From contig NZ_JANTYS010000026.1 of NCBI RefSeq assembly GCF_024808255.1, forward strand, positions 22,270 to 86,269: a stretch of DNA of 64,000 nt. Direction: 5' to 3'. The position numbers and the translations under genes were made by a program. Every line of letters begins with the position of its first letter. Within the stretch, counting starts at the first letter, position 1. The DNA comes from Mucilaginibacter dorajii (GTDB lineage: Bacteria > Bacteroidota > Bacteroidia > Sphingobacteriales > Sphingobacteriaceae). Shown piece by piece: positions 35,728 to 45,797 of the stretch. The notes under the pieces are model-generated. The model had not been told where the DNA came from. It ran no database searches and saw only the letters and a program-made list of their open reading frames with translations.

Positions 35728-35985
35728 CGTCATTGCGAGTTATAAAATCCGCAGACTGTGAAGGTGGAAATGACAACATCGCCCCCTTGTCATTGCGAGG
35801 AACGAAGCAATCTCGTCGCCATGCATATTCGCTCTGTATGGCTACGAGATTGCCACGCTGCGCTCGCAATGACATATTTTTATATTTGTCATGGGTAGGT
35901 ACGAAGCAATCCCCGATAAGCAGGTGCGCCTGCAAATTCGCCCTGTATAGTTGGGGATTGCTTCGCCGTACCTCCTCGCAATGAC
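35728..35985. repeat. Three palindromic repeat elements between GH71/99 and GH97 genes
   Basis: 35728-35776 is a ~48-bp element (GTCATTGCGAG...GGAAATGAC). 35789-35874 and 35887-35985 are two hairpin elements with outer arms GTCATTGCGAGG/CTCGCAATGAC and inner GAAGCAATC/GATTGC arms. No gene is present in 35633-36064. Confidence 0.75.
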
Positions 35986-36064
35986 GATTTTTAATATTGA
36001 TAATCAACAATTTAAGAAGCACATCATTATAGGGTGCGAAGGAATAAACGATTTCTGCATTCTT

Positions 36065-38203
36065 CTACTTATACATTTTCAACCCTTTAACATCGGCACC
36101 AGCAGGTTTTATGCTGATGGCCGCGCCTCCACCCTTTGCCAGTTTAATGTTGAGTTTGGTTTTATCGCTAACCAGGTAACTATGAATCTGGTATGCTTCA
36201 GGGTTAACTTTCCAGTCGGCATTATCGGCATCGGCATAAATAGTTACGATGTACTTTTTACCTTTATCTAAAAAACTTAACGGAATAACGGCATTCCGGC
36301 TATTCTCGTTGGTAATGGCACCTATAAACCAATTATCTGTTCCTTTGGCTTTGCGGGCGGTAGTTATATAATCACCTGGCTCTGCTTCAATAATATGGGT
36401 GTCATCCCAATCAACAGCAACATCTTTAATAAACTGGAAAGCATCCATATGCGGCTCGTAGTTCTCAGTTAAATCGGCAGCCATTTGCAGCGGACTATAC
36501 ATGGTTACATACAATGCCAACTGTTTGGCAAGTGTAGTATGTACCTGCCGGCCGGGCACATCGCTATAACCTTTTATTTTGAAAATACCTGGGGTGTAAT
36601 CCATCGGGCCGCCCATCAGGCGGGTAAAAGGCATAATGGTTTCATGCTCAGGAGCGTTGCCGGTACTAAAGGCATTGTATTCATTACCGCGGCCTGCCTC
36701 GCTGGCCATCCAGTTTGGATAAGTGCGCGATAATCCTGTTGGCCTTACCGGTTCGTGGGCATCAAGCATTACCCGGTGATCTGCCGCTTTTTGGGCTACA
36801 CGTACATAATGATCAATCATCCACTGGCCGTCATGGTGTTCGCCACGGGGGATAATTTTGCCTACGTAGCCGGTTTTAACTGCCGGGTAACCATATTTAT
36901 TCATGAATTTAAACGCAGTATCCATCTGCCGTTCATAACTTGTTGCCGAACCGGATGTTTCATTATGCATAATCATCTTTACGCCTTTTGAAGCGGCGTA
37001 GTCGCTCAGCTCTTTCACATCAAAATCGGGGTAAGGTTTGGCAAAGTCAAATACGTCTTCCTTCCAGTTGCCAAACCAATCCTCCCAGCCCACGTTCCAG
37101 CCTTCAACCAATACACCGCCTATACCGTTTTTGGTGGCAAAATCAATGTAATGTTTTACGTTGGCTGTAGTTGCCCCGTGCTTGCCGCTGGGTTTAAGGT
37201 TACCATTGGCATCAACATCGGTCATGCTGTTGGCATAGCTCCAGGTACTTTTGCCTATCTGCATTTCCCACCATACGCCCACAAATTTCATGGGGTGAAT
37301 GTAGGATGGATCGGCAATTTTAGAAGGTTCGTTTAAGTTCAGGATCATTTTGGAGGATAGAATATCTGCCGCCTTATCGCTCACAATAATGGTACGCCAT
37401 GGCGTTTTACCGGGTGCAACCATGTAGGCTTTATTACCCAAAGCATCGGGCACCAGGTTGGCCGATAACAGGTAGCTTGCCCTATCCACATGTAGCTGCA
37501 TCGATGTATAATTTACCAGGGCTGCCTCGTGAATGTTGATGTACAAGCCATCAGCGGTTTTCATCATCAGCGGGGTTTGTACGGCGTATTGATCGGGTAC
37601 CACCCGTACCGCTATATCTGTTGCGGCTTTATAGGGTACCCAGGCATCTACTTGGCTTAGTTTTGAGGTGATGTAGCTGTACTCGTTGCTATCGTAATCT
37701 CCCGGTATCCAAAAGGTTTTATGATCACCAGTGAGGCTAAACTGGCTTAGTTCATCGCTCACAATAAAATACCGGAGATTGGGCTGCTGCGGAAACACAT
37801 ACCTAAAACCAACCCCATCCTCAAACACCCTGAAAACAATATCCATCAGCCTACCCGGCGCATCCGCTTGTTTCAGATGTACGGTAAGTTGCTGGTAATG
37901 ATTGCGTATCACACTTACCTCGCCCCAAACAGGTTTCCAAAGTTCGTCTACATCAGTGGTTTCGGTACTGATGAGCTGTAAATGCTGATCAAAACCTGTA
38001 TCATTCAATAATTTAATGCCCAGCCGCGATGGTTTTATTACTGATTTTTGGTTGTAACTTACCGAGTATTCGGGACGACCATCGGCATCAATGGTAAAAT
38101 CGAGCTTAACTTTGTTGAGTTGGGCGCCGGTTGTTTTTTTATCCTGAGCAAAAGCGTTAACAGATATGGAGAAACTGAGCAGGTATATATATACTTTTTT
38201 CAT
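36065..38203 (-). CDS. GH97 alpha-glucosidase, SusB-type (inverting)
   Basis: A 712-residue exported enzyme (signal peptide ending near AFAQ) of family GH97. An N-terminal beta-sandwich (about 25-290) precedes a (beta/alpha)8 domain and a C-terminal beta domain. Catalytic candidates are Glu415 (MHNETSG), Glu484 (DAHEPVRPTG) and Glu508 (GRGNEYN). All three sit at a constant offset of 24 from the Glu439, Glu508 and Glu532 that I recall for Bacteroides SusB, which places it among the inverting, glutamate-type GH97 enzymes. It would release glucose from alpha-glucan oligosaccharides in the periplasm. It is downstream of SusD but separated from it by a terminator-like hairpin. Confidence 0.92.
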   Translation of the reverse strand: MKKVYIYLLSFSISVNAFAQDKKTTGAQLNKVKLDFTIDADGRPEYSVSYNQKSVIKPSRLGIKLLNDTGFDQHLQLISTETTDVDELWKPVWGEVSVIRNHYQQLTVHLKQADAPGRLMDIVFRVFEDGVGFRYVFPQQPNLRYFIVSDELSQFSLTGDHKTFWIPGDYDSNEYSYITSKLSQVDAWVPYKAATDIAVRVVPDQYAVQTPLMMKTADGLYINIHEAALVNYTSMQLHVDRASYLLSANLVPDALGNKAYMVAPGKTPWRTIIVSDKAADILSSKMILNLNEPSKIADPSYIHPMKFVGVWWEMQIGKSTWSYANSMTDVDANGNLKPSGKHGATTANVKHYIDFATKNGIGGVLVEGWNVGWEDWFGNWKEDVFDFAKPYPDFDVKELSDYAASKGVKMIMHNETSGSATSYERQMDTAFKFMNKYGYPAVKTGYVGKIIPRGEHHDGQWMIDHYVRVAQKAADHRVMLDAHEPVRPTGLSRTYPNWMASEAGRGNEYNAFSTGNAPEHETIMPFTRLMGGPMDYTPGIFKIKGYSDVPGRQVHTTLAKQLALYVTMYSPLQMAADLTENYEPHMDAFQFIKDVAVDWDDTHIIEAEPGDYITTARKAKGTDNWFIGAITNENSRNAVIPLSFLDKGKKYIVTIYADADNADWKVNPEAYQIHSYLVSDKTKLNIKLAKGGGAAISIKPAGADVKGLKMYK

Positions 38204-38288
38204 GTATGGTTTATTATTGCTAAAACATCGGGCTATAAATCAACAGATTTACAGGTAGATTGATGATTTACATGGATATAGATAAAAA

Positions 38289-38317
38289 AGTGTAAAGCTT
38301 TCTCAAGGCTTTACACT
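38289..38317 (-). terminator. Terminator-like hairpin between susD and the GH97 gene
   Basis: Arms AGTGTAAAGC (38289-38298) and GCTTTACACT (38308-38317), 10 bp, with a T-rich run on the leftward transcript (TTTTTATC). It sits 16 bp after the SusD stop and may partly uncouple SusCD from the hydrolase genes. Confidence 0.65.
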
Positions 38318-38332
38318 CATAATCAACTATTA

Positions 38333-40153
38333 TCAATACCCCGGATTTTGTTTTATTTTACTGTTGGAATTGATCTCATTTATAGGGATAGGCCAGGTGT
38401 AAGATTTGCTGTCGTCCCACTGAAAATCACCCGAAACATTGATAGCTGTTTTGTAGTAAGCAGCTTCTTGTTTACCAATTCTCCAGCGGCAAACATCAAA
38501 CCACCAGCTGCCTTCGTTAAACAATTCGGCCCAGCGCTCATAGTATAATGGGTTGTTCCCTAATACCGCGTCACTTGCCGATGTTTTATCACTTAATGAT
38601 TTATAATCGACGGTAATAGATGGTGTATTAAAAGGCAAGCCATAGGCCCTGCGTTTCACCTTATTCAGGTACTCCAGCGCGGTAGCATTATCACCGGCTC
38701 CTTTTGAAGCTTCGGCATACAGCAGGTAAACATCTGCCATGCGCAGCAGGTAATAATTCCATGCATCGGCAATGGAATTGGTTGGCGCATTGCCCTGTCC
38801 TGTGTTTTCGTTGTACAGGGTTGGCGCGTATTTACGTACACTCCAGGCGTAAACAGCGGTATTATTGGCCAATCCATTTGGCTTAGCCGATGGTGCGTAG
38901 TTTACCCCATCAAACCTTACAGAATCTACCCAGGGCTGTAAACCATTCACAAACAAACGCGGGTCGGCGGTTTGCGCTGTACGTACCACCAACGATGCCG
39001 TTTTATAAGCCGGGTCCATGATCTTTTCGGGATTTTTATAGCTTGGGTTGCTGCCTGTATATTTAGGATTAGCTACGAGGTTATAAGCTGTACCCAAGGG
39101 AAAGCCAAAACGGGTCACGTTACCATCGTGCAGAAACTCATTACCATAGCCTAATGCAAAGGAGTCTTCAACCTTGCCGCTACCTCCTAATGACCATGGT
39201 GCCCAGATCAACCCATTAAGCGCGGTAGCATTGGCTGCACCGCTGTAAATACCATAGCCCCCCTTTGAGTCGTTATCAACATTCAATTCAAATAATGATT
39301 CCTCATTAAACTCATTAGCGGTATTGCCGTTAAAGGCATCTTTGTATTTAGCAAACGGCATCAGGGTTTTACCACTATTCTGAATCACATCCAGCAAAAC
39401 AGTTTTAGCATTGGCCCAATCCTGGGTATAAACATAGGCTTTGCCCAATAAACCTTTGGCGCTCCATTCGGTAACACGACCGCGGTCATCGCCGGTCCAA
39501 ACTTTGCCTTTAAGTAACTCGGCAGATTTTTTCAAATCAGCCTCAATAAAAGTCCATACTTCTTTAACCGTTGCACGGGCTTTTTGCGTGCTGTTCAAGT
39601 CGGTAGGCAGGCCATCATAAATAGGTACGCCCATTTTATCGCCACCGCCCGATGCGCTGATGTAGCTTTCACCGAACAGGGTTTCCAGCTGCATATAGTA
39701 AAAACCACGTAAAAAATAGGCTTGCCCCAATATGGCATTCACATCTGGTGCATCAGCAGCTTTGGCATATTTAGCATTGAAAAGCGCGGCGGCAGCTATG
39801 GTGGCGTTACAGTTTTTTACGCCGGTGTACATGGTTTGCCAGGCTTCTAAAGCGTACTGATTAGTAACGGCCAGGTTAGTGTTGGCCATTTCGTTCCATG
39901 AGCCGTCGCCGTTATACAACGAGTTTACTGTGTGCATACTGTTTGATAAGGCTTTGGGCAAAAAATGAAAACCCAGGTAACCCTGATCTCGCAGGTTTGA
40001 ATAACCTGCTGCCAGTACGCTGTTTAAATCGGCCGTGCTTTGCGGGTATCCGCCCGTTGAATACTGATCTGTTGGTGCTACCAACAAAGGATCTTTTTTG
40101 CAACCGGAAACTAAGGCCATTGCCAGTATTGCTATATATATCTTTTTATACAT
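38333..40153 (-). CDS. susD: SusD/RagB family glycan-binding lipoprotein
   Basis: A 606-residue surface lipoprotein. The start at 40153 is preferred over the open frame to 40177 because MYKKIYIAILAMALVSGC gives a proper lipoprotein signal. The rest is TPR-like and typical of SusD: QAYFLRGFYYMQLETLFG, FIEADLKKSAELL, LLRMADVYLLYAEA, EYLNKVKRRAYG and the C-terminal ERWAELFNEGSWWFDVCRW and YTWPIPINEINSNSKIKQNPGY. It binds the glycan and forms a lid on SusC. It follows SusC with 23 bp between them. Confidence 0.95.
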   Translation of the reverse strand: MYKKIYIAILAMALVSGCKKDPLLVAPTDQYSTGGYPQSTADLNSVLAAGYSNLRDQGYLGFHFLPKALSNSMHTVNSLYNGDGSWNEMANTNLAVTNQYALEAWQTMYTGVKNCNATIAAAALFNAKYAKAADAPDVNAILGQAYFLRGFYYMQLETLFGESYISASGGGDKMGVPIYDGLPTDLNSTQKARATVKEVWTFIEADLKKSAELLKGKVWTGDDRGRVTEWSAKGLLGKAYVYTQDWANAKTVLLDVIQNSGKTLMPFAKYKDAFNGNTANEFNEESLFELNVDNDSKGGYGIYSGAANATALNGLIWAPWSLGGSGKVEDSFALGYGNEFLHDGNVTRFGFPLGTAYNLVANPKYTGSNPSYKNPEKIMDPAYKTASLVVRTAQTADPRLFVNGLQPWVDSVRFDGVNYAPSAKPNGLANNTAVYAWSVRKYAPTLYNENTGQGNAPTNSIADAWNYYLLRMADVYLLYAEASKGAGDNATALEYLNKVKRRAYGLPFNTPSITVDYKSLSDKTSASDAVLGNNPLYYERWAELFNEGSWWFDVCRWRIGKQEAAYYKTAINVSGDFQWDDSKSYTWPIPINEINSNSKIKQNPGY

Positions 40154-40176
40154 CTTGGTAATTTTTATAGTTAACA

Positions 40177-43100
40177 TTAAAAAGTAAGATCCACACCTGC
40201 CGAATAAATACGTACCTGCGGATACTGCGAAACCTGGTCGAGCCCACGGGTGGTAACCCCATAACCGCTTGGCGATTGTGCAAAACCCAGTTCGGGATCT
40301 AAACCGCTGTACTTAGTAATGGTGAACACGTTGTTGGCCATTATGAAAATCCTTGCTCCTTTAATTTTAGCATGCGAAAGCAGCTGTGTTGGAAAAGAAT
40401 AACCTATTTGCAGGTTTTTAAGCTTCAGGTAATTACCGCTTTCAACAAAATAGCTGTTTACCGATGAATAATTTTTATTAGGATCGGGGGTAAAACCATT
40501 GGCATCAACTATGCCTAAGCGGGGTTGCGATGTAACCTGGTTGCTACCCAAAAACGACGCGCCAAAAACCTGGCTGGTGGTGTTGCCGTCAGAAAAAGGG
40601 AACTGGGTATAAGCTTTTACACCATTGTAAAGCTGTACACCTGCAACGCCATTAAACAGTAAAGCGGCATCAAAGCCCTTATACCCTACACGGATATTGA
40701 TACCATAAACCAGTTTAGGGTTGGGGTTACCCAATACCTGCCTGTCGGCATCGGTAATTTTACCGTCGCCATTTAAGTCCTGGTAGTGCAAATCGCCGGC
40801 ATGGGCTACGTGGCCATCAACTGTTTGGCCTGCGGCTTCGGCATCGGTTTTAAAAATACCCAGCGCTTTGTAGCCATAAAATGAACCAAATGGTAAACCT
40901 GCCTTGGTAATGGTAATGGTTTGGCTTGGAGTTGCGCTAAAAGCCGCATCGCCATAGCTGTAGTAGTTATACCCATCCTGGATACTGCTGGTAGCAACAC
41001 CATCCAATTTGGTTACCTTGTTTCTATTGAAGCCGGCAGTAGCGCTGATATCATAGGTAAAAGCACCCGACTGATTTTTAAACCCTAATTGTAAATCAAC
41101 ACCGCGGTTATTAACCGAACCAATATTAGCCAGGAAAGGCGTAGTAATGCCCGTGCTTAATGGCAGGTTTATACCATACAGCATGTTACTGGTATTTTTG
41201 TTATAATACTCGGCCGTAAAATAAATTTTGCCGTTCAATGCCTCTCCATCTAAGCCAATATTGGTTTCGGTAACGGTTTCCCAATGCAAGGCCGGGTTGG
41301 GTATAGCGTTAATAGAATTGGCAATAATAAGCGGACCACCCGGCGCAAAGTTTTGCGCGCCCGACGCGATACCGTTGGTAGCGTTAAACTGGCTGTAGGT
41401 TGATAAAAAGCGGTACTGACCTATATTGCTGTTACCCAACTGACCCCAGCTGCCCCTTAATTTTAAGGCATTAATAACCGGGACATTATTCTTCCAGAAC
41501 CCTTCTTCGCTCACATTCCAGCCGGCAGATGCAGCGGGGAATGTTCCCTTTTGTTTATTAGGACCAAAAGTGGTAAAGTTGGCATCCTGCCTGATAGAGC
41601 CCGATAGATAATATTTACCGGCATAGTTATAATTCACCCGGCCAAATTCAGATTTGATTAAACCGTTTGGATCATAGTGCCCGCTTAATGAAAGATTTGA
41701 TGCCGATGACTGCACAAAAGAGTATCCCGGCAAGCCTACAGAACTTTCGATACCTACAATGTTGTTGAATTTGTTGATGATCTGCTCAAAACCGGCAACC
41801 GCGTTCACATGATGTTTGCCAAAGTTTTCGTCAAAAGTTAACACATAGTTGTTAAGCAGTTGCGTGCTTTGTAATGATGATTTGGTGAGTGAGTTGGTAC
41901 CTATACCTACCTTACCAATTGAAAACTTATCCTGGAAATAGTCATTGGTTTCCAGGTAGTAGTTATAGCCTAAATTGGTACGGAAGTTTAAATGAAATGG
42001 CAACTGTACCTCGGCGTAAAAATTGGTTTGCAGGTTGTTTTTAAAGTTTTGCGCATCGGCAAAGTGAGCGGTACCCACCGGGTTTGGTCCGCCAAACTGC
42101 GATACCTGGTCGTAGCCCTGTGGTACTATGCCGTAATTGCCCCTTTTGTCCATAATAGGGATAATAGGCAGCGTGCGGAACGGCGCGTTATGCAGCTGCG
42201 CTTCTGAACCTACCGGCGGTTCGGTTTTGCGTTGCGATAAAGCAATCTGCTCGCCTACTTTGATAAATTTACCCAGCTTGTAATCGGTGTTAACACGCGC
42301 ACCGCCAATGTTTGAGTAGTTTTTGATATAGATGCCTTTTTGATCGTTATAAAAACCCGATACCAGGTAATTTACTACCGGCGACTGCCCCGAGATAGAT
42401 ACGTTATAGTTTTGCTCATAAGCATTACCATACAAAGCACTCACCCAATCAGTATTGGCCAGTGTATCGATGCCTGCTTTTGGTGAGCCATCGGCGTTTT
42501 TAAAATAAGTTGGGTGGATGTAGTTCTCCAGCTTAATAAAGTCATTTTTATCCAGCAGGTGAATCAGCTTGGGTTTGGTGATACCGTAACGCGCGCTCAG
42601 GTTAATAGTTGGCTGGGCGGTGCTGCCACGCTTGGTAGTAATCAAAATTACACCACCCGCAGCGGCCGAACCATAAATTGCAGCAGCGGCGGCATCTTTC
42701 AACACATCAACCGATGCGATGTCCTGCACGTTGATGTTGTTACCATCAGGCACACGCACACCATCCACTATATACAACGGATTGGGTTGGCTCAGTGAAG
42801 CTACACCACGAATAATAATGATAGGCGTGGCATCCGGCGCGCCGGAGTTTTTAACAATATCCACACCTGCTACCCGGCCTTGTAATGCTTCGGTAGGATT
42901 GGTGATGGGTTGGTTTTTAAACTGGTCGCCTTTTACCGATGCTACCGAACCGGTAATATCGCGGCGGCGCTGTGTGCCGTAGCCTACAACCACAACTTCG
43001 TTAAGCTGCCTTTGATCGTCTTGCAGGGTTACGTTGATTACCCGCTGGCTGCCAACAGTAACTTCATGGCGGGTAAAACCCACCATACTGAATACCAGCA

Positions 43101-43317
43101 CCGCCGAACTATTGTCGACCGTTACCGAGTACGTGCCATTGGCTGTGGAGTTGGTACCCTTTGTTGTTCCTTTAATGGCGATAGATACACCAGGGAGTGG
43201 TGCGCCCTTATCGTCGGTTACTTTGCCCGTAACTGATACCTGGGCAAAGGATGCCATGGATATCAGCAAAAACAAAGGACAAAAAAGTAATTTCTGTAGT
43301 AATTGTTTTCTATACAT
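40177..43317 (-). CDS. susC: SusC/RagA family TonB-dependent glycan transporter
   Basis: A 1046-residue TonB-linked outer-membrane transporter. A signal peptide (ending near SFAQ) is followed by a CarboxypepD_reg-like domain (VTGKVTDDKGAPLPGVSI), a TonB-box-like region (LNEVVVVGYGTQRRRDITGS), a plug (GVDIVKNSGAPDATPIIIIRG, YIVDGVR, IASVDVLKDAAAAAIYGSA) and a 22-strand barrel ending in a typical C-terminal strand. With SusD it imports oligosaccharides. The neighbouring GH97 and GH71/99-like genes suggest an alpha-linked glucan or mannan. Confidence 0.96.
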   Translation of the reverse strand: MYRKQLLQKLLFCPLFLLISMASFAQVSVTGKVTDDKGAPLPGVSIAIKGTTKGTNSTANGTYSVTVDNSSAVLVFSMVGFTRHEVTVGSQRVINVTLQDDQRQLNEVVVVGYGTQRRRDITGSVASVKGDQFKNQPITNPTEALQGRVAGVDIVKNSGAPDATPIIIIRGVASLSQPNPLYIVDGVRVPDGNNINVQDIASVDVLKDAAAAAIYGSAAAGGVILITTKRGSTAQPTINLSARYGITKPKLIHLLDKNDFIKLENYIHPTYFKNADGSPKAGIDTLANTDWVSALYGNAYEQNYNVSISGQSPVVNYLVSGFYNDQKGIYIKNYSNIGGARVNTDYKLGKFIKVGEQIALSQRKTEPPVGSEAQLHNAPFRTLPIIPIMDKRGNYGIVPQGYDQVSQFGGPNPVGTAHFADAQNFKNNLQTNFYAEVQLPFHLNFRTNLGYNYYLETNDYFQDKFSIGKVGIGTNSLTKSSLQSTQLLNNYVLTFDENFGKHHVNAVAGFEQIINKFNNIVGIESSVGLPGYSFVQSSASNLSLSGHYDPNGLIKSEFGRVNYNYAGKYYLSGSIRQDANFTTFGPNKQKGTFPAASAGWNVSEEGFWKNNVPVINALKLRGSWGQLGNSNIGQYRFLSTYSQFNATNGIASGAQNFAPGGPLIIANSINAIPNPALHWETVTETNIGLDGEALNGKIYFTAEYYNKNTSNMLYGINLPLSTGITTPFLANIGSVNNRGVDLQLGFKNQSGAFTYDISATAGFNRNKVTKLDGVATSSIQDGYNYYSYGDAAFSATPSQTITITKAGLPFGSFYGYKALGIFKTDAEAAGQTVDGHVAHAGDLHYQDLNGDGKITDADRQVLGNPNPKLVYGINIRVGYKGFDAALLFNGVAGVQLYNGVKAYTQFPFSDGNTTSQVFGASFLGSNQVTSQPRLGIVDANGFTPDPNKNYSSVNSYFVESGNYLKLKNLQIGYSFPTQLLSHAKIKGARIFIMANNVFTITKYSGLDPELGFAQSPSGYGVTTRGLDQVSQYPQVRIYSAGVDLTF

Positions 43318-43893
43318 AATGGTTTGATTTGGTTTATTTCATGATTGGTTGGTTGATATGCTGTGCTTGCCGGTTGCAATGTTTTTACCGGCAAATATTT
43401 TAGCCTGATAGCAGGCGGGTTAAACCTGCTGATGAACCTGCTGCTCCTGTTTGCCGCAATAACCCGCGTGCAAAAAAGCGCACCAATACCCCACGGGATG
43501 AGTGACTTAAATTCATAGACAATAAAAAATTTTAACTGGTAACTGGTTTATAAACTGGCGGCAGCTAACGGTATCAATTGCAGCACAATTACAATATCAA
43601 AGAGAGGGGATTAATGCAGGCACATCAAATTACACAGTAAAAATATAAATAAATTGAAAAGCATAACCTACCTATATAATTGATATACAACTAATTAATA
43701 AAATTAAAAGTGAATGGAAATATAAACGGTATATAACAGCAAAAAAGGAATATGGAGCGCCTGTAACCCATTTGCGCAGTTCGCGATTACTTCGTTCCTA
43801 CCAATAACGTTTTGTAAAACGTCATATCCCCTTCACAGTTCACGGGTTTTACAAATCAGTATTGGCAACGGGATATGGCAGATAAGTCCTCCG
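43318..43893. other. Upstream region of susC with an 8-bp hairpin and repeat remnants
   Basis: No gene is supported. TTGCCGGT (43367-43374) and ACCGGCAA (43387-43394) form an inverted repeat 50-77 bp upstream of the SusC ATG that could be an operator or leader hairpin. Around 43770-43805 lies half of a GATTACTTCGTTCC-type palindromic repeat. Confidence 0.4.
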
Positions 43894-45495
43894 CTACATC
43901 GCCTTTATCGCCATGATCTTATGCTCAAACTCGTCATTGCTGATGTTTGATTTGCCTTTGATGCGGGCTTTGTAGTTGTAGATGGTATTTACAGAGTACT
44001 CCAGGATATGGGCTATTTTTTCGGTATCGCTGATGCCTAAGCGCACCAGGGCAAAAATGCGGAGATCTGTATTGAGTAACTGGTTGGGTAAAAGTTTAAC
44101 CCGGTTTTCCTCGCAGAACAGGGCATTATAATCATGCACAAAATTGGGGAAGATTTTGAGAAATGCTTTATCAAAGTTGATGAATAGCTCCTCACGCTCC
44201 TTGGTAAGGTTGATATTGTTTACCAGCAAACGGATATCATCATATTTTTTTGTGGTGAGCTTGTTATCAACCGATCGTTTAAACTTATCCAGCTTGTTAA
44301 TATACTCCGCAATAAGGTTAAAGTAGTAGCCTATGTATTCCTCTTTGATCTTATCAGCCTCGTTCAGTTTATTGATACTCACCTGCAGGTTATGGTTTGA
44401 TTCCAGGATCACCTTATCGGCAATCCTGATTTTGCGTAGTTGTTTGTAAATGATCACCGCGAATACAACCACGATAATAGCCAACACCGTTAATAGCGAA
44501 GCATACAGGAACAATACCTGGCGCTGCTGCTCTACATAACTGATCCGCTCGCCGGCAATTACCGGTAATATGGCCCCCACCTGGATCTTGCGTTGCCGGG
44601 CACCATAATAAACGGCGTCGTCCATAGCCTGCTTGATGAAAGCATACGCGTTTTTAACATCACCATGCTGATGCAGCAGCTGGGCCAGGTTGGTCATGGC
44701 CGCGGCTTCTTTTGTTGACGACCGGGCATCGGCCATTGCGGCCATTATCAGCAAATCTATGGCCTTTTCGGGCTGGTTTATCCTGATGTAAATATCACTT
44801 AGGGTTGAAGTGGTAACCGCATATTCATGATCGGTAAGCTTATACTTATCTATCAGCAACCTTAAATTGGCAATGGCTTTATCAATATTACCGGCTTTTA
44901 GTGCTTTTAAACCCGTGTAATAGAGATATTCAAACGAGTTGGTTTTACATAGGCTGGTGGCCGAATCGATATATTTTTCGGCCCGGCTGTTATATATTGG
45001 CGTGTAATAATTATCCTTGTCAAAATCGGCCAGGTCATAATAAGTACGGGCGCTCAAAAAGTAATATTCCTTTCGCCCATCATTATTAAGCAACTTTACA
45101 TCCACTGTTTTTAATGAGTCGAAAGTTTCTTTAAACATCCCCGACGATAGTAAAATGAAACCCAGTTTAACCCGGCTGTAAGCTATCTTTTGGGGATCAT
45201 TTAACAGGTGCCCAACCTGCTGTAGTCTTTGGGCATAGTTAAAAGCCTCATCATAATTAAACGACTTATATTCATTATATAGGCTGAGATAGGTATTGTA
45301 CCTGAGGTTAAGATCAGGGTTCCCGGTATTGGCCAGGGTGGCCTTAAGTTTTTCTATGCGTGCAAGCTTAACGCCATCAAACTCCTTCTTTTTGTCAATC
45401 ACGCTATTGAGCCTGGTTAAAAGGCTGTCATAACCTTCGGCCCAAACACAATTACAAATCAATAAAAAAGCAAGCGCGAGTAAACTTCGTTTCAT
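43894..45495 (-). CDS. DUF6377-type TPR/HTH membrane regulator of the PUL
   Basis: A 533-residue inner-membrane regulator. Order: signal peptide or first helix (ending near VWAEG), TPR-like helices in the periplasm (about 25-310), one membrane helix (about 327-348, LYASLLTVLAIIVVVFAVII), a coiled-coil segment (about 350-420) and a C-terminal LuxR-like HTH (RLGISDTEKIAHILEYSVNTIYNYKARIK). This matches the DUF6377 family that sits beside SusC/SusD loci in Bacteroidota. It is just upstream of susC on the same strand, so it probably senses the imported glycan and controls this locus. The signal is unknown. Confidence 0.82.
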   Translation of the reverse strand: MKRSLLALAFLLICNCVWAEGYDSLLTRLNSVIDKKKEFDGVKLARIEKLKATLANTGNPDLNLRYNTYLSLYNEYKSFNYDEAFNYAQRLQQVGHLLNDPQKIAYSRVKLGFILLSSGMFKETFDSLKTVDVKLLNNDGRKEYYFLSARTYYDLADFDKDNYYTPIYNSRAEKYIDSATSLCKTNSFEYLYYTGLKALKAGNIDKAIANLRLLIDKYKLTDHEYAVTTSTLSDIYIRINQPEKAIDLLIMAAMADARSSTKEAAAMTNLAQLLHQHGDVKNAYAFIKQAMDDAVYYGARQRKIQVGAILPVIAGERISYVEQQRQVLFLYASLLTVLAIIVVVFAVIIYKQLRKIRIADKVILESNHNLQVSINKLNEADKIKEEYIGYYFNLIAEYINKLDKFKRSVDNKLTTKKYDDIRLLVNNINLTKEREELFINFDKAFLKIFPNFVHDYNALFCEENRVKLLPNQLLNTDLRIFALVRLGISDTEKIAHILEYSVNTIYNYKARIKGKSNISNDEFEHKIMAIKAM

Positions 45496-45670
45496 ATCAA
45501 GGCATAGTTAAGCTGCAGAGGCATTAACTTATAAGTATTTAGATAATTGGGTATGCTGTAAACAGGTTATTTGTTTATAGCATAAAATTACAAAAATAAG
45601 TGGATATGAAGCGGCGTAGTTTCATTTAGGGGATGGTTGTAAGTACCACTCAAAGAAATATCGTAAAAAC

Positions 45671-45708
45671 ATTTTGTCATCCCTGACTATCGCGAAGGAT
45701 GACAAAAT
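45671..45708 (-). terminator. Terminator after the fucose-type operon
   Basis: Arms ATTTTGTCATCC (45671-45682) and GGATGACAAAAT (45697-45708) form a 12-bp stem with a 14-nt loop; leftward it is followed by GTTTTT. It lies 90 bp after the SDR stop. The rest of 45496-45797 holds no gene. Confidence 0.7.
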
Positions 45709-45797
45709 TATTAGCCTTTTTACTCCAGATTTCATTACTTTTCAGGTCATCGCAAAACCCATCGGCACATCTGAAATCTAAAATCTGCACATCTTCC

